Shown here one piece after another: positions 27,197-35,179 of a stretch of 64,000 nt of DNA. The position numbers and the translations under genes are program-made. The first letter of the stretch is position 1. Each line of letters starts with the position of its first letter. This stretch comes from Amycolatopsis saalfeldensis. Lineage in GTDB: Bacteria; Actinomycetota; Actinomycetes; Mycobacteriales; Pseudonocardiaceae. Under the pieces are notes generated by a model. That model was not told the DNA's origin. It did no database searches and worked only from the letters and a program-made list of their open reading frames with translations. Location of the stretch: contig NZ_FOEF01000004.1 of assembly GCF_900110575.1 (NCBI RefSeq), forward strand, positions 186,001 through 250,000. The letters are read 5' to 3'.

Positions 27197-28438
27197 GCCG
27201 CGGTTGGAGCCCGTGCGGCAGAGGTCGGACCAGACTTGGGGCATGGACGACTGCGGCGAGGCGATGACCACGCCCCAGCCGGCGGCGCGGAGCAGTTCGG
27301 CCGAGTCCTCGGTGGCCGCCGCGCGCTGGTCGGGGGTGCCGGCCCAGGCGGGGGTGTCCAGCAGGACCGCGAGGCTGCGGACGCCGCGGCGGCGGTAGCG
27401 GGACAGCTCGTGCACGGACTCCGCGCTGACCGTGCCCAGCACGGCGATCAGCTCCTGGCCCTCCGCCGGGTCGTGGCCGAGGGTGATGTCGCGCTGGTGC
27501 GCGGGCTGCAGCGCGGCCAGCGCGTCGAGCACGACGTTGTCGTAGCCCTCGCCGCCGTCTCCGGGGGCGTCGGCCAGGGTCAGGCCGTGCTCGTTGACCA
27601 GCCGGACGCGGTGGCCCGACCGGCGCAGGTGCAGTGAAACCGAAGCGGCGAACGAGACGGCCCACTCCAGGCTCGCCGCCGGGCCGGTGCCGTGGTGGGC
27701 GGCCGCGCGGTGGTCGAGCAGCACGGTGGTGCCGCCGCGCCACGGGCGCTCTTCGACGCGCACCATGATCTCGTCGCGGCGCGCGGTGGAGCGCCAGTGC
27801 ACCTTCCGCATGTCGTCGCCGGTGCGGTAGTGCCGCACGATCACGTCCGGCTCGCCCTGGCCGGCGTGCAGGCGGACGGTGCCGTCGTCGCCCGCGCCGG
27901 CGCCGGACCCGCCGGGCAGCCCCCACAGGGCCACCACCCGCGGGACCACGACCAGCCGCGAGTGGCCGATCAGCTCACGCTCGAACTCGCACAGCCCGAA
28001 CGGGTCCGTGATGGTCGCGCGCAACGGGCCCACCTGCTGGATCCCGCGCATCACCGGCTGCAGCGGGTAACGCAGCAGCACCCGGCGGTCGTGCGGCAGC
28101 CGCTCGACGACGAACCGCGGCCGCGAGCCCAGCGCGTACGGCACGCCGTCCTCGAGCAGCACCTCGCCGCCCGGCAGCCGTCCGCTGCGCCACAGCTCGA
28201 GGTGGACCTCGCTGCTCGCGCCGACGGCGACGCGCTCCGGCCGCAGCGCCCGCGCCGCGCCGAGGCGCAGCCGGGTGGCGGAGATGAACGCGGCGACCAG
28301 CAGCGGCAGCGCCACCACGAAGATGGCGACGCGCAGCAGGTCGCGCTCGTTGAGCACCAGCGAGCACACCGCCGCGGCGATGCCCGCGGCCAGGAGACAA
28401 CGGCCGCGGGTGGTGAGGCCGGACAGTGCACGCAGCAT
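27173..28438 (-). CDS. DUF58 (VWA-like) protein of the MoxR module
   Basis: 421 aa. Two N-terminal membrane helices (residues about 14-50) precede a beta-rich region. The DUF58 signature around residue 205 is VRHYRTGDDMRKVHWRSTARRDEIMVR, followed by a divergent VWA-like fold (TVLLDHRAA, then VSFAASVSLHLRRSGHRV). DUF58 proteins accompany MoxR ATPases and transglutaminase-like membrane proteins in envelope-related modules. Their molecular role is unknown. The stop at 27173 overlaps a downstream ATG. It starts 27 bases after moxR. Confidence 0.88.
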   Translation of the reverse strand: MLRALSGLTTRGRCLLAAGIAAAVCSLVLNERDLLRVAIFVVALPLLVAAFISATRLRLGAARALRPERVAVGASSEVHLELWRSGRLPGGEVLLEDGVPYALGSRPRFVVERLPHDRRVLLRYPLQPVMRGIQQVGPLRATITDPFGLCEFERELIGHSRLVVVPRVVALWGLPGGSGAGAGDDGTVRLHAGQGEPDVIVRHYRTGDDMRKVHWRSTARRDEIMVRVEERPWRGGTTVLLDHRAAAHHGTGPAASLEWAVSFAASVSLHLRRSGHRVRLVNEHGLTLADAPGDGGEGYDNVVLDALAALQPAHQRDITLGHDPAEGQELIAVLGTVSAESVHELSRYRRRGVRSLAVLLDTPAWAGTPDQRAAATEDSAELLRAAGWGVVIASPQSSMPQVWSDLCRTGSNRGALIGGAR

Positions 28439-28465
28439 GCGGTTCTTTCTGCTTCTGGGTTCGGG

Positions 28466-29545
28466 CTACTGCCGGGTCCCGGCCGAGCCCTGCGGGACGG
28501 GGACACGGTGGAGCACGGCGCGCACCACGTCGGTGGCCGACCGGCGGGCCGCGTGCGCCTCGGTGGTGAGCACCAGGCGGTGCGCCAGCACGGGCACGGC
28601 GACCGTGTGCAGGTCGTCCGGGACCACGTACTCCCGCCCGGACAGCGCGGCCTGCGCCCGAGCGGCCCGCACGAGGTGCAGCGTCGCGCGGGGCGAGGCG
28701 CCGAGCCGGATCTCCGGCACCTGCCGGGTCGCGGCGGCCAGGTCCACGGCGTAGCGGCGGACCTCCGGGGCCATGTGGATCGTGCGGACCGTCTCGATCA
28801 GCCGCTTGACCGTCTCGCCGTCGGACACCGGGCCCAGGTCGGCCATCGGGTTGTGCCCGGAGTGCTCGTCGACCATGGCCAGCTCGGCCTGCTGGTCGGG
28901 GTAGCCGATGGACACCCGCGCGGTGAACCGGTCGCGCTGGGCCTCGGGCAGCGCGTACGTGCCCTCCATCTCGATCGGGTTCTGCGTGGCGATCACCATG
29001 AACGGCTCGCCGAGCGTGTACGTGCTCGTGTCGACCGTGACCTGGTGCTCCTCCATGCACTCGAGCAGCGCCGACTGCGTCTTCGGCGAGGCCCGGTTGA
29101 TCTCGTCGCCCACCACGATGTTCGCGAACACCGGGCCGGGGCGGAACTCGAACTCACCGGTCTGGCGGTTGTAGATGGAGACGCCGGTGACGTCGCTGGG
29201 CAGCAGGTCCGGGGTGAACTGGACGCGGCTCACGGTGCAGTCGATCGACCGGGCGAGCGCCTTCGCCAGCGAGGTCTTGCCGACGCCCGGCACGTCTTCG
29301 ACGAGCAGGTGGCCCTCGGCCAGCAGCGTCACCAGCGCGATCCGGATGACCTCGGGCTTGCCGACCAGCACCCGCTCGACGTTCGCCGCGATCCGGCGGG
29401 CCGTGTCGTGCAGCTCGTCGAGGGAGGCTCTCGGTGCGTAGCCGTTCTGTCGCCCGATCGGGTCGTCCGCCGCCGGATAGGCGGGCTGCCCGGTCGCCTC
29501 GCCCGGTGTTCCGGCGGGGGAAGCGGACTGGATTCTCGACGTCAC
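28466..29545 (-). CDS. moxR: MoxR-family AAA+ ATPase
   Basis: 359 aa. After a 35-residue variable N-terminus, the AAA_3 domain shows Walker A GVPGVGKTSLAKALA and Walker B VVGDEINRASPKTQSALLECMEE. The VIATQNPIEMEGTYALPEAQRDRF block contains sensor 1 and the arginine-finger region. The C-terminal lid has PRATLHLVRAARAQAAL. MoxR proteins act as chaperones for VWA-containing partners, here probably the DUF58 product. It is the first gene of the minus-strand operon moxR-DUF58-transglutaminase. The GTG at 29545 follows AGGAGGACGA. Confidence 0.93.
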   Translation of the reverse strand: MTSRIQSASPAGTPGEATGQPAYPAADDPIGRQNGYAPRASLDELHDTARRIAANVERVLVGKPEVIRIALVTLLAEGHLLVEDVPGVGKTSLAKALARSIDCTVSRVQFTPDLLPSDVTGVSIYNRQTGEFEFRPGPVFANIVVGDEINRASPKTQSALLECMEEHQVTVDTSTYTLGEPFMVIATQNPIEMEGTYALPEAQRDRFTARVSIGYPDQQAELAMVDEHSGHNPMADLGPVSDGETVKRLIETVRTIHMAPEVRRYAVDLAAATRQVPEIRLGASPRATLHLVRAARAQAALSGREYVVPDDLHTVAVPVLAHRLVLTTEAHAARRSATDVVRAVLHRVPVPQGSAGTRQ

Positions 29546-29635
29546 TCGTCCTCCTGGTGGCGCATGGCTGTGCGGGTTTCACCGGCTCCGCCGGGTCGCT
29601 CGCTGTCCACGCAGCGATCAGCCTTCTCCTCAGTG

Positions 29636-29641
29636 TGTCAA
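29636..29641 (-). promoter_or_regulatory. Candidate -35 for moxR
   Basis: TTGACA on the minus strand in the 272-base divergent gap, about 90 bases before the moxR GTG. The -10 partner is weak (ATCGCT after 17 bases). The same gap holds TATGCT (29769-29774) on the plus strand, a possible -10 for the ESX-like operon. Confidence 0.35.
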
Positions 29642-29817
29642 ACCTGGGCGAACTCGGCGGCGCAACCCCGCGAACACCTCCTGATGACGCTCTGCCACGG
29701 CCTTGGTTGCGCCGTTCGGGTGAGCAGGAGCGCGTTTTCGGGTGCTCCCGCTGACACACTGCTCTCACGTATGCTCCGAAACCGAGGTCGCTCGACTACG
29801 GAGAGGCGTAACCGCTC

Positions 29818-30180
29818 ATGAGCGCACTGCCCGACGTGCCGGGCCTGACCGGCTCTGCCCGCGGCGGCTTCGCCGTGGCGCCGGAACTGGCCACCGACAC
29901 GTACGCGAAGCTCGGCGCGCTGCAGGACGTCGTCGGCGAGATGGTGCGCGAGGCCAAGGTGCTCGGCCGTTCGGTGCCGCTCGGCAGCGGCTATGCGGGC
30001 GAGGTCGGCGACTTCATGGCGAAGTACGGCATGAGCGGCGGCGAGGGCTCGGCGGTCGAGCAGCTCACGTCGTTCGGCAAGGAGCTCGAAGGCCTCAAAC
30101 GGCGGATCGCCGGCGCGCTCACCAAGTACCAGGACCAGGACGACGACGCGGCCGGCGGGGTGGACTGCTCCGGTGGCTGA
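29818..30180 (+). CDS. WXG100/ESX-like small helical protein
   Basis: 120 aa, no signal peptide, predicted mostly helical. The arrangement is helix (DTYAKLGALQDVVGEMVREAKVLG), a turn at PLGSGYAGEVGDFMAKYG, then helix (AVEQLTSFGKELEGLKRRIAGALTKYQ). This is the size and hairpin plan of ESX substrates, although the W-x-G turn is not literal. It heads an operon with a DUF3558 lipoprotein, a PPE-like protein and an EspG-like chaperone, which supports a type VII secretion link. The ATG at 29818 follows GGAGAGG. Identity as an ESX substrate is inferred from size and context. Confidence 0.65.
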   Translation: MSALPDVPGLTGSARGGFAVAPELATDTYAKLGALQDVVGEMVREAKVLGRSVPLGSGYAGEVGDFMAKYGMSGGEGSAVEQLTSFGKELEGLKRRIAGALTKYQDQDDDAAGGVDCSGG

Positions 30181-30730
30181 GCGCAAGACGTTCCTCCTGC
30201 TGGTCCCCGCGCTGCTCGTGCTCGCCGCCTGCGGTGCCCGGATGCCCGCGAGCCAGAACGCGATGGCCGCCCACGCGCAGCCCTCGCCCGAAGGCGCCGC
30301 GCCCCAGACCACTGCGCCGGCCGCCCCGACGTCGCTGGCCCAGCTCGACCCGTGCGCGCTGCTTTCGCCCTCGGACCGGTCGACGGCCGGGCTGACGCAG
30401 CTGGGCAAGCCGAAGACGGTCGGCGAAGCCCGGGCCTGCGACTGGACCGTGCCGGCCACCTTCGGCGTCACCGTCACGCTCGACGAGAACGCCGGGCTGG
30501 CCAACCTCGACGTCTCGCGGGGCACTCGCACCAAGAAGAAGGTGGGCACGCACCAGGCGGTGCAGCTGGTGGACCGCAAGGCCGCCGACGGCACCTGCGC
30601 GGTGCTGCTCGGCGTCGGCGGCTCCGCGAGCGTGCAGGTCGACGTCAGCAATGCGACCTTCTCCGACAGCACCCTCGCCTGCCGCCGGGCCACCACCGTG
30701 GCCGGGCTGGTGGAGCCCAAGCTGCCCTGA
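30173..30730 (+). CDS. DUF3558 lipoprotein
   Basis: 185 aa. The signal peptide ends in a lipobox L-A-A-C at about residue 21 (LLVLAACG), so the mature protein should be lipid-anchored outside the membrane. The DUF3558 domain starts LAQLDPCALLSPSDRSTAGL and contains the paired cysteines DPC and ACDW, with CAVLLGVG and LACRRA further on. DUF3558 is restricted to actinobacteria and is frequent in Pseudonocardiales ESX-like loci; function is unknown. The GTG at 30173 overlaps the previous gene by 8 bases. Confidence 0.85.
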   Translation: MAERKTFLLLVPALLVLAACGARMPASQNAMAAHAQPSPEGAAPQTTAPAAPTSLAQLDPCALLSPSDRSTAGLTQLGKPKTVGEARACDWTVPATFGVTVTLDENAGLANLDVSRGTRTKKKVGTHQAVQLVDRKAADGTCAVLLGVGGSASVQVDVSNATFSDSTLACRRATTVAGLVEPKLP

Positions 30731-30734
30731 CCCC

Positions 30735-30776
30735 CACCGACCCCACCGACCCCACCGACCCCACCGACCCCGCTGA
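30735..30776 (+). repeat. 9-bp direct repeats in an operon gap
   Basis: The 9-base unit CCCACCGAC occurs in tandem four to five times, then decays (CCCGCTGAT). It fills most of the 77-base gap before the PPE-like gene; a GGAAGG ribosome site follows. Confidence 0.8.
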
Positions 30777-30807
30777 TCCCGCTGTCCCGTGAAACGGAAG
30801 GTGTGCC

Positions 30808-31377
30808 GTGTCCGCTGCAGAGCCGGCCGTCCCGGAGCCGACGGCCCGGTACGAGTCCTACAGCCACGAGGCCCTGGCCGCCCAGGTCGAGCAGGGCAAC
30901 GACCCGGTGTCGGCCGGTGAGGCCGGCGCGCGCTGGACCGAGCTGTCCGGCCGGTTCCGCGACTCCACCGCCGAGCTGGCCTCGCTGGCCGCCGGCAGCC
31001 AGGAGTCGTGGCAGGGCGAGGCCGGTGACGCGATGCGGGCGGTGCTCGGCCGAGCCGCGGCCTGGCTCGGCGACTCGGCCGCGGTGGCCGGTGTGGTCGG
31101 GGAGTCCGTGGCGGGCCAGGCCGAGGTCGCCGCGCGGGCCCGCGCGGACATGCCGCCGCCGGTGGAGTACGACCCGGCGGCGATGATCCGCTCGGCCGCG
31201 GCGAGCGGGAACGTGCTGGCGCTGGCCGGGCTGTCGGCCGTGATGGACGCCCGCCGCGCGGAAGCCGAAGCGGCGCGGCAGAAGGCGATCGACGTGCTGC
31301 ACACCCGGGACGCCGCGTTGCACGGCCTCGTGCCGCGGGTGGTGTTCCCGGTGGCCCCGGAGCTGGGGCCGGCTTGA
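30808..31377 (+). CDS. PPE-like WXG protein (probable ESX substrate)
   Basis: 189 aa. The N-terminal half is helical, with SYSHEALAAQVEQGND and a conserved W-x-G-type turn (ESWQGEAGDAM near residue 70) between long helices. The C-terminal half is Ala-rich and helical (MDARRAEAEAARQKAIDVL). This matches the shape of actinobacterial PPE/WXG superfamily proteins lacking a secreted C-terminal extension. The gene just downstream is EspG-like, and EspG binds PPE proteins specifically, which supports the call. The GTG at 30808 is preceded by GGAAGG; the stop overlaps the next TTG. Confidence 0.72.
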   Translation: MSAAEPAVPEPTARYESYSHEALAAQVEQGNDPVSAGEAGARWTELSGRFRDSTAELASLAAGSQESWQGEAGDAMRAVLGRAAAWLGDSAAVAGVVGESVAGQAEVAARARADMPPPVEYDPAAMIRSAAASGNVLALAGLSAVMDARRAEAEAARQKAIDVLHTRDAALHGLVPRVVFPVAPELGPA

Positions 31378-32159
31378 TCCGGGTCTCCGCGTCGGCGTTC
31401 GACGTGCTGTGGACCGACCTCGGGCTCGGGCGGCCGCCGGTGCCGCTGGCCGTGCGCAGCGTCGGGTCCACTGAGGACGAACGGGCGGTGATCCGGGCCG
31501 AGGTCTACCGGAACCTCGGCGAGCGCGGGCTGTTCGACGGGACCGCGCTGGATCCGGCGCTGGAGAACCGGCTGCGGCTGCTCGACGGCGCCGAGCGGTT
31601 CGTGGCCTGTGAAGCGCTGGTGGACATGACGGCGGAGGTGCCGTTCCGGGCGGTGGCCGCGGTGCGCGGACGGTCCGGGGTGCTGGCCGTGCAGCCTTCG
31701 CAGACGATCGCGTTGAGCGGAATCCGCGGCGGCGAGCTGGGGACGGCGATCGTCGAAGTGCTGCCGGAACTGGGCGCCGGGCCGGGGTACGGCGTGAGCT
31801 TGCCGGCCGGGACGGTCGCGGCAGCCGAGGATCCGTCGTTCGGCGAGCGGGGCGCCCGGTCGGCCGCGGCGGCGTCGGCCGACGGCCCGGGCGCCTCGGC
31901 GGCGTCGGCGGCCCAGGTCCGGGAGGTGCTGGCCATCCAGGCCCGGCCGGTCTACGCGGCGGGCCAGTTCAGCGCGTACGCGCGGGGCGGCGACGGGCGG
32001 GTGGCCCGGGTCGGCGGGCTGACCTGGTTCGACACCGACCTGGGCGCCTACTGCGCGACCACCTCGGCAGGCCGGGGCGGGCAGGAGTGGGTGAACGTCT
32101 CGCCGGTGGACGGCAACCGGCTGGCCGAGCGCGTCGCCGGACTGTTCTCAGTGGACTGA
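31374..32159 (+). CDS. EspG-family ESX secretion chaperone
   Basis: 261 aa. The N-terminus (ASAFDVLWTDLGLGRPPVPLAVRSVGST) and the central blocks (LAVQPSQTIALSGIRGGEL, YGVSLPAG) match EspG family proteins. The C-terminus reads GLTWFDTDLGAYCATTSAGRGGQEWVNVSPVDGNRLAERVAGLF. EspG keeps PE/PPE-type substrates soluble in the cytoplasm and hands them to the ESX membrane complex. No eccB/C/D/E or mycP gene is visible, so the secretion machine must be elsewhere. Start TTG overlaps the PPE-like gene stop (TTGA), implying coupled translation with its presumed client. Confidence 0.82.
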   Translation: MIRVSASAFDVLWTDLGLGRPPVPLAVRSVGSTEDERAVIRAEVYRNLGERGLFDGTALDPALENRLRLLDGAERFVACEALVDMTAEVPFRAVAAVRGRSGVLAVQPSQTIALSGIRGGELGTAIVEVLPELGAGPGYGVSLPAGTVAAAEDPSFGERGARSAAAASADGPGASAASAAQVREVLAIQARPVYAAGQFSAYARGGDGRVARVGGLTWFDTDLGAYCATTSAGRGGQEWVNVSPVDGNRLAERVAGLFSVD

Positions 32160-32189
32160 GCCTCCCCGAACGGCGATGAAGCGGCGCAC

Positions 32190-32580
32190 GACGCTCGGTG
32201 AGCGCGGCGCGATGGTCGGCGGTGAGGCGGCGCGGTGAGGTCGGCGCGGTGGTCGGTGGGGGCGGCGCGGTGTGGCGGCGCGCGGTGGTCGGCGGGGAGC
32301 CGGCGCGGCGAGGCTGGCGCGGTGGTCGGTGGGGGCAGCGCCGCGTGGCGGCCAGAGATGATCGGCGGTGGCCGCGGCGCGGTGAGGCGGCGCGCAATGG
32401 TCGTTGGGGAGCGGCGCGGCGATCAGCGGAGAAGCGGCTCGGTGAAGCGGCACGAGGTGATCGGCTGAGCGGGCGCATTCGTCTCCGCCGGACTGCCCGC
32501 CGGGAGCGCCCCACCCGGCCCCACCGCGGTCCCCACGGGTCCCCACCCGGGTCCCCACCAGGCCCCACCACGGCCCCGGA
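32190..32580. repeat. Minisatellite tract between espG-like gene and mraZ
   Basis: In the 711-base gap, 32190-32466 is a G-skewed degenerate repeat. GGCGCGGTGGTCGGTGGGGGC occurs at 32243 and 32316, 73 bases apart. A C-rich array of GGTCCCCAC-type units follows at about 32525-32575. Nothing in the tract looks like a gene; sequence from about 32700 on is the mraZ promoter region. Confidence 0.75.
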
Positions 32581-32759
32581 TCCGGGCGGAATGGTGCTCA
32601 CGCGGACGAAAAATGGACGCTCGACCGCCTCCCTCGGTTGCTCGGCGCCCCCGCGGCGGGGGATCTTGGCCACGGGGCCCCACTCGCCCCCCACCAGCAC
32701 CCACCGCGCTGACCTGCGTAAACGACAGACACGACGGAGTGGTGGACGCGTTTGTCGCG

Positions 32760-32787
32760 TTGACTGTGGTGAAAAGTGGGGTACGGT
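32760..32787 (+). promoter_or_regulatory. Promoter of the division cluster (mraZ)
   Basis: TTGACT (32760-32765), a 16-base spacer and TACGGT (32782-32787) form a plausible sigma-A promoter about 85 bases before mraZ. It is overlapped by the MraZ boxes. Confidence 0.6.
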
Positions 32788-32804
32788 GGTGGCTAGTGGG
32801 GCAG
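32765..32804 (+). promoter_or_regulatory. Array of four MraZ boxes with 10-bp phasing
   Basis: N-GTGG(T/G) occurs at 32765, 32775, 32785 and 32795, exactly ten bases apart (TGTGGT, AGTGGG, GGTGGT, AGTGGG). MraZ is a ring-shaped repressor that binds tandem TGGG-type repeats with helical-turn spacing. The array overlaps the predicted promoter of its own gene, as expected for autorepression. Confidence 0.75.
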
Positions 32805-32870
32805 AAGGGAGCCCCGTAGCCGGAGCCGGAGTGGTTCGCCAAGCCGGAGCCGGCAGGGAGGTGGAAGCCG

Positions 32871-33302
32871 ATGTTCCTCGGCACCCACACCCCGAAGCTG
32901 GACGACAAGGGGCGGCTCACGCTTCCCGCCAAGTTCCGCGACGCCTTGGCCGGCGGGCTGATGATCACCAAGGGGCAGGACCACTGCCTCTTCGTCTTCC
33001 CCCGCGCCGAGTTCGAGCAGATGGCTCGGAAGGTCGCCGACGCCCCGTTCACCAACGAGGCGGTCCGGGCCTACCAGCGCTACCTGTTCGCCGGAACCGA
33101 TGAACAACGCCCGGACGGGCAGGGGCGCATCGCGATCGCGTCCGAGCTCCGGCGTTATGCCGGGCTCAACAAGGAATGCGTGGTGATCGGCGCGATCACC
33201 CGGCTGGAAATCTGGGACGCCCAAGCGTGGCAGGGCTACCTGGACGAACACGAGGACAGCTACGCGAAGGCTCGAGAGGAAGTTCTACCGGGCGTCTTCT
33301 AG
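32871..33302 (+). CDS. mraZ: MraZ transcriptional regulator
   Basis: 143 aa, the standard length. Two AbrB-like SpoVT folds each carry the DNA-binding D-x-K-G-R motif: [17 protein letters not shown] near residue 10 and [19 protein letters not shown] near residue 82, where DGQGR replaces DxKGR as is common. It starts [11 protein letters not shown] like other actinobacterial MraZ. It represses the dcw operon through the boxes seen upstream. The ATG follows GGGAGGTGG. Confidence 0.95.
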   Translation: MFLGTHTPKLDDKGRLTLPAKFRDALAGGLMITKGQDHCLFVFPRAEFEQMARKVADAPFTNEAVRAYQRYLFAGTDEQRPDGQGRIAIASELRRYAGLNKECVVIGAITRLEIWDAQAWQGYLDEHEDSYAKAREEVLPGVF

Positions 33303-33380
33303 GGGACGCAGCCAACGGAGCACCTGCGTCGTCGGGGGACGAAGGTAGGCCGTGGCCGCGCCGCCGGAGGCCCGCCCACC

Positions 33381-33477
33381 GCGGATGCCGTGAGGCCTCT
33401 GTCCGCTCTTTGGCCCTGGCGCACCTTCCCCGGTGCCAGGTCAGCAAGCGGGCGGACAGGGACCTGACGGCATCCGC
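33381..33477 (+). other. Large structured element between mraZ and rsmH
   Basis: Arms 33381-33406 and 33452-33477 are complementary over 26 bases with three mismatches (both ends GCGGATGCCGT and CTGTCCGC). They enclose an inner hairpin CCTGG...CCAGG (33415-33440). The result is a long double-decker stem in the 219-base gap, 44 bases before the rsmH ATG. It could be an attenuator, processing site or mRNA stability element. Confidence 0.75.
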
Positions 33478-33521
33478 CGCATCTTCCCCGGGGTAGCGGC
33501 ACACGGAAGGGGGGAGAAGCC

Positions 33522-34478
33522 ATGACGACCGGCCACGAGCACGTTCCGGTACTGCTGGACCGGATCATCGAGCTGTTCACCCCCGCGTTCGCGGATCGCG
33601 ACGCCGTGCTGGTGGACGCGACCGTCGGCCTCGGCGGCCACTCCGACGCCCTCCTCGAAGCCTTCCCCCGCCTGCGGCTGGTCGCGCTGGACCGCGACCC
33701 CGCCGCGCTCGAGCGCTCCGGAGAGCGGCTCGCGCGGCACGGTGCCCGCGTCGACTTCGTCCACACTGTCTACGACGGACTCCCGGAAGCGATCGAAGGC
33801 CTCGGACTGTCCCGTGTGGACGGCATCCTCTTCGACCTCGGCGTGTCCTCGATGCAGCTGGACCGCGCCGAGCGCGGCTTCGCGTACTCGAAGGACTCCC
33901 CGCTGGACATGCGGATGGACCCGACCACCGGCTTCACCGCGGCCGACGTGCTGAACACCTATGCGCCAGGCGAGCTGATCCGGATCCTGCGCGACTACGG
34001 CGAGGAGAGGTTCGCGCAGCGGATCGTCCGGGCCGTGGTCAACGAGCGGGAGAAGGAGCCGTTCACGCGCAGCGGGCGGCTGGTCGAACTGCTCTACGAC
34101 GCCGTGCCCGCGGCGAGCCGCCGCACCGGCGGCCACCCGGCCAAGCGCACGTTCCAGGCGTTGCGGATCGAGGTCAACGGCGAGCTGGAGGTGCTGCGCC
34201 GGGCCATGCCCGCCGCGCTGTCCGCGCTCGCCATGGACGGCCGCATCGTCGTCGAGTCCTACCAGTCGCTCGAGGACCGCCTGGTCAAGCAGGCGCTGGC
34301 GGCGCTGGCGAAGTCCCGGACGCCCGAGGGGCTGCCGGTCGAGCTGCCCGGGCACGGGCCGGAGCTGAAACTCCTGACGCGAGGAGCCGAGAAGGCCGAC
34401 GAGGGCGAGATCGAGCACAACCCGCGCGCCGCCTCGGTGCGGCTGCGGGCAGCACAGAGGATCGGAGAGCCGCGATGA
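33522..34478 (+). CDS. rsmH: 16S rRNA m4C1402 methyltransferase RsmH
   Basis: 318 aa. It begins with [15 protein letters not shown] and the SAM-binding motif [20 protein letters not shown]. It contains [34 protein letters not shown], the hallmark of MraW/RsmH, and ends with the [21 protein letters not shown] tail. It N4-methylates C1402 of 16S rRNA in the ribosomal P site. The ATG at 33522 follows GGAAGGGGGGAG. Its stop overlaps the ftsL start (ATGA). Confidence 0.96.
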   Translation: MTTGHEHVPVLLDRIIELFTPAFADRDAVLVDATVGLGGHSDALLEAFPRLRLVALDRDPAALERSGERLARHGARVDFVHTVYDGLPEAIEGLGLSRVDGILFDLGVSSMQLDRAERGFAYSKDSPLDMRMDPTTGFTAADVLNTYAPGELIRILRDYGEERFAQRIVRAVVNEREKEPFTRSGRLVELLYDAVPAASRRTGGHPAKRTFQALRIEVNGELEVLRRAMPAALSALAMDGRIVVESYQSLEDRLVKQALAALAKSRTPEGLPVELPGHGPELKLLTRGAEKADEGEIEHNPRAASVRLRAAQRIGEPR

Positions 34479-35179
34479 CCGCACCCACGAAGTCCCGTCG
34501 CCGATCGGGCGAGCCGGCGACCCGCCGGCGCGAGCAGGCGGGGACGACGGTCGAGCTGGAGCCGGAGACCACCCAGCCGGCGGTGGCGCCACGCCGCGGG
34601 ACGCGCGGGCGGACCACGGCGGCGGAGCGGGCGTACGCACGCCGCGCCCAGCGGGCCGATCTGCTGCAGCAGCGCGGGCCGAAGCGGCCGGAGGCCAAGG
34701 CCGAGCCGCTGAAGGTCACGCCCAAGGTCCGGCGCGGGCTGCGCTGGCCGCGTTCGCGCGCGTCCTTCGTGCTGATCATGATGGGGCTGCTCGTCGCGGG
34801 CGTCGCGTCCACGCTCTGGCTGACCACGCAGGCGATCGCCGACTCCTACCGGCTCGAGCAGCTCCGGACCACCAACGCGAGCCTGGCCGAGACCAAGGAC
34901 CGGCTCGAGCGCGAGGTCGCCAAGGCGCAGTCGCCCGCGTCGCTCGCGCCCGCCGCGAAGCAGCTGGGCATGGTGCCCGGCGGCGACCCGGCGCGCCTGG
35001 TCGTGGGCCCGGACGGCAAGACCACGCTGGTCGGCCAGCCGCAGAAGGCCCAGGGCGACGACTCGCCGGCGCCCGTCGCGCAGCCGGTCGCCCCGGCGGC
35101 CGGGACCCAGGGCGGCGCCCCGATCGAAGGTGACCAGCCCGCGGTGCCGGCCGGCACCGCGGGCCAAGGGGGACAGTGA
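34475..35179 (+). CDS. ftsL: FtsL-like cell-division membrane protein
   Basis: 234 aa, longer than E. coli FtsL because of an Arg/Ala-rich cytoplasmic N-terminus of about 95 residues. One membrane helix ([25 protein letters not shown]) is followed by a leucine-zipper-type coiled coil ([28 protein letters not shown]). A flexible Pro/Gly/Gln C-terminus ends the protein. This matches the Rv2164c-type FtsL of mycobacteria. The protein connects FtsQ/FtsB functions to FtsW-PBP3 at the septum. Coupled to rsmH (ATGA) and to pbpB (TGATG). Confidence 0.88.
   Translation: MTAPTKSRRRSGEPATRRREQAGTTVELEPETTQPAVAPRRGTRGRTTAAERAYARRAQRADLLQQRGPKRPEAKAEPLKVTPKVRRGLRWPRSRASFVLIMMGLLVAGVASTLWLTTQAIADSYRLEQLRTTNASLAETKDRLEREVAKAQSPASLAPAAKQLGMVPGGDPARLVVGPDGKTTLVGQPQKAQGDDSPAPVAQPVAPAAGTQGGAPIEGDQPAVPAGTAGQGGQ

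Noticed and set aside
24118..27267. Long plus-strand open frame opposite the transglutaminase
   Set aside because: Arg/Gly/Ala-rich, no motif, and it runs through the repeat array; the minus-strand gene has an intact catalytic triad.
27692..29821. Plus-strand frame opposite DUF58 and moxR
   Set aside because: Antisense shadow of two well-supported genes.
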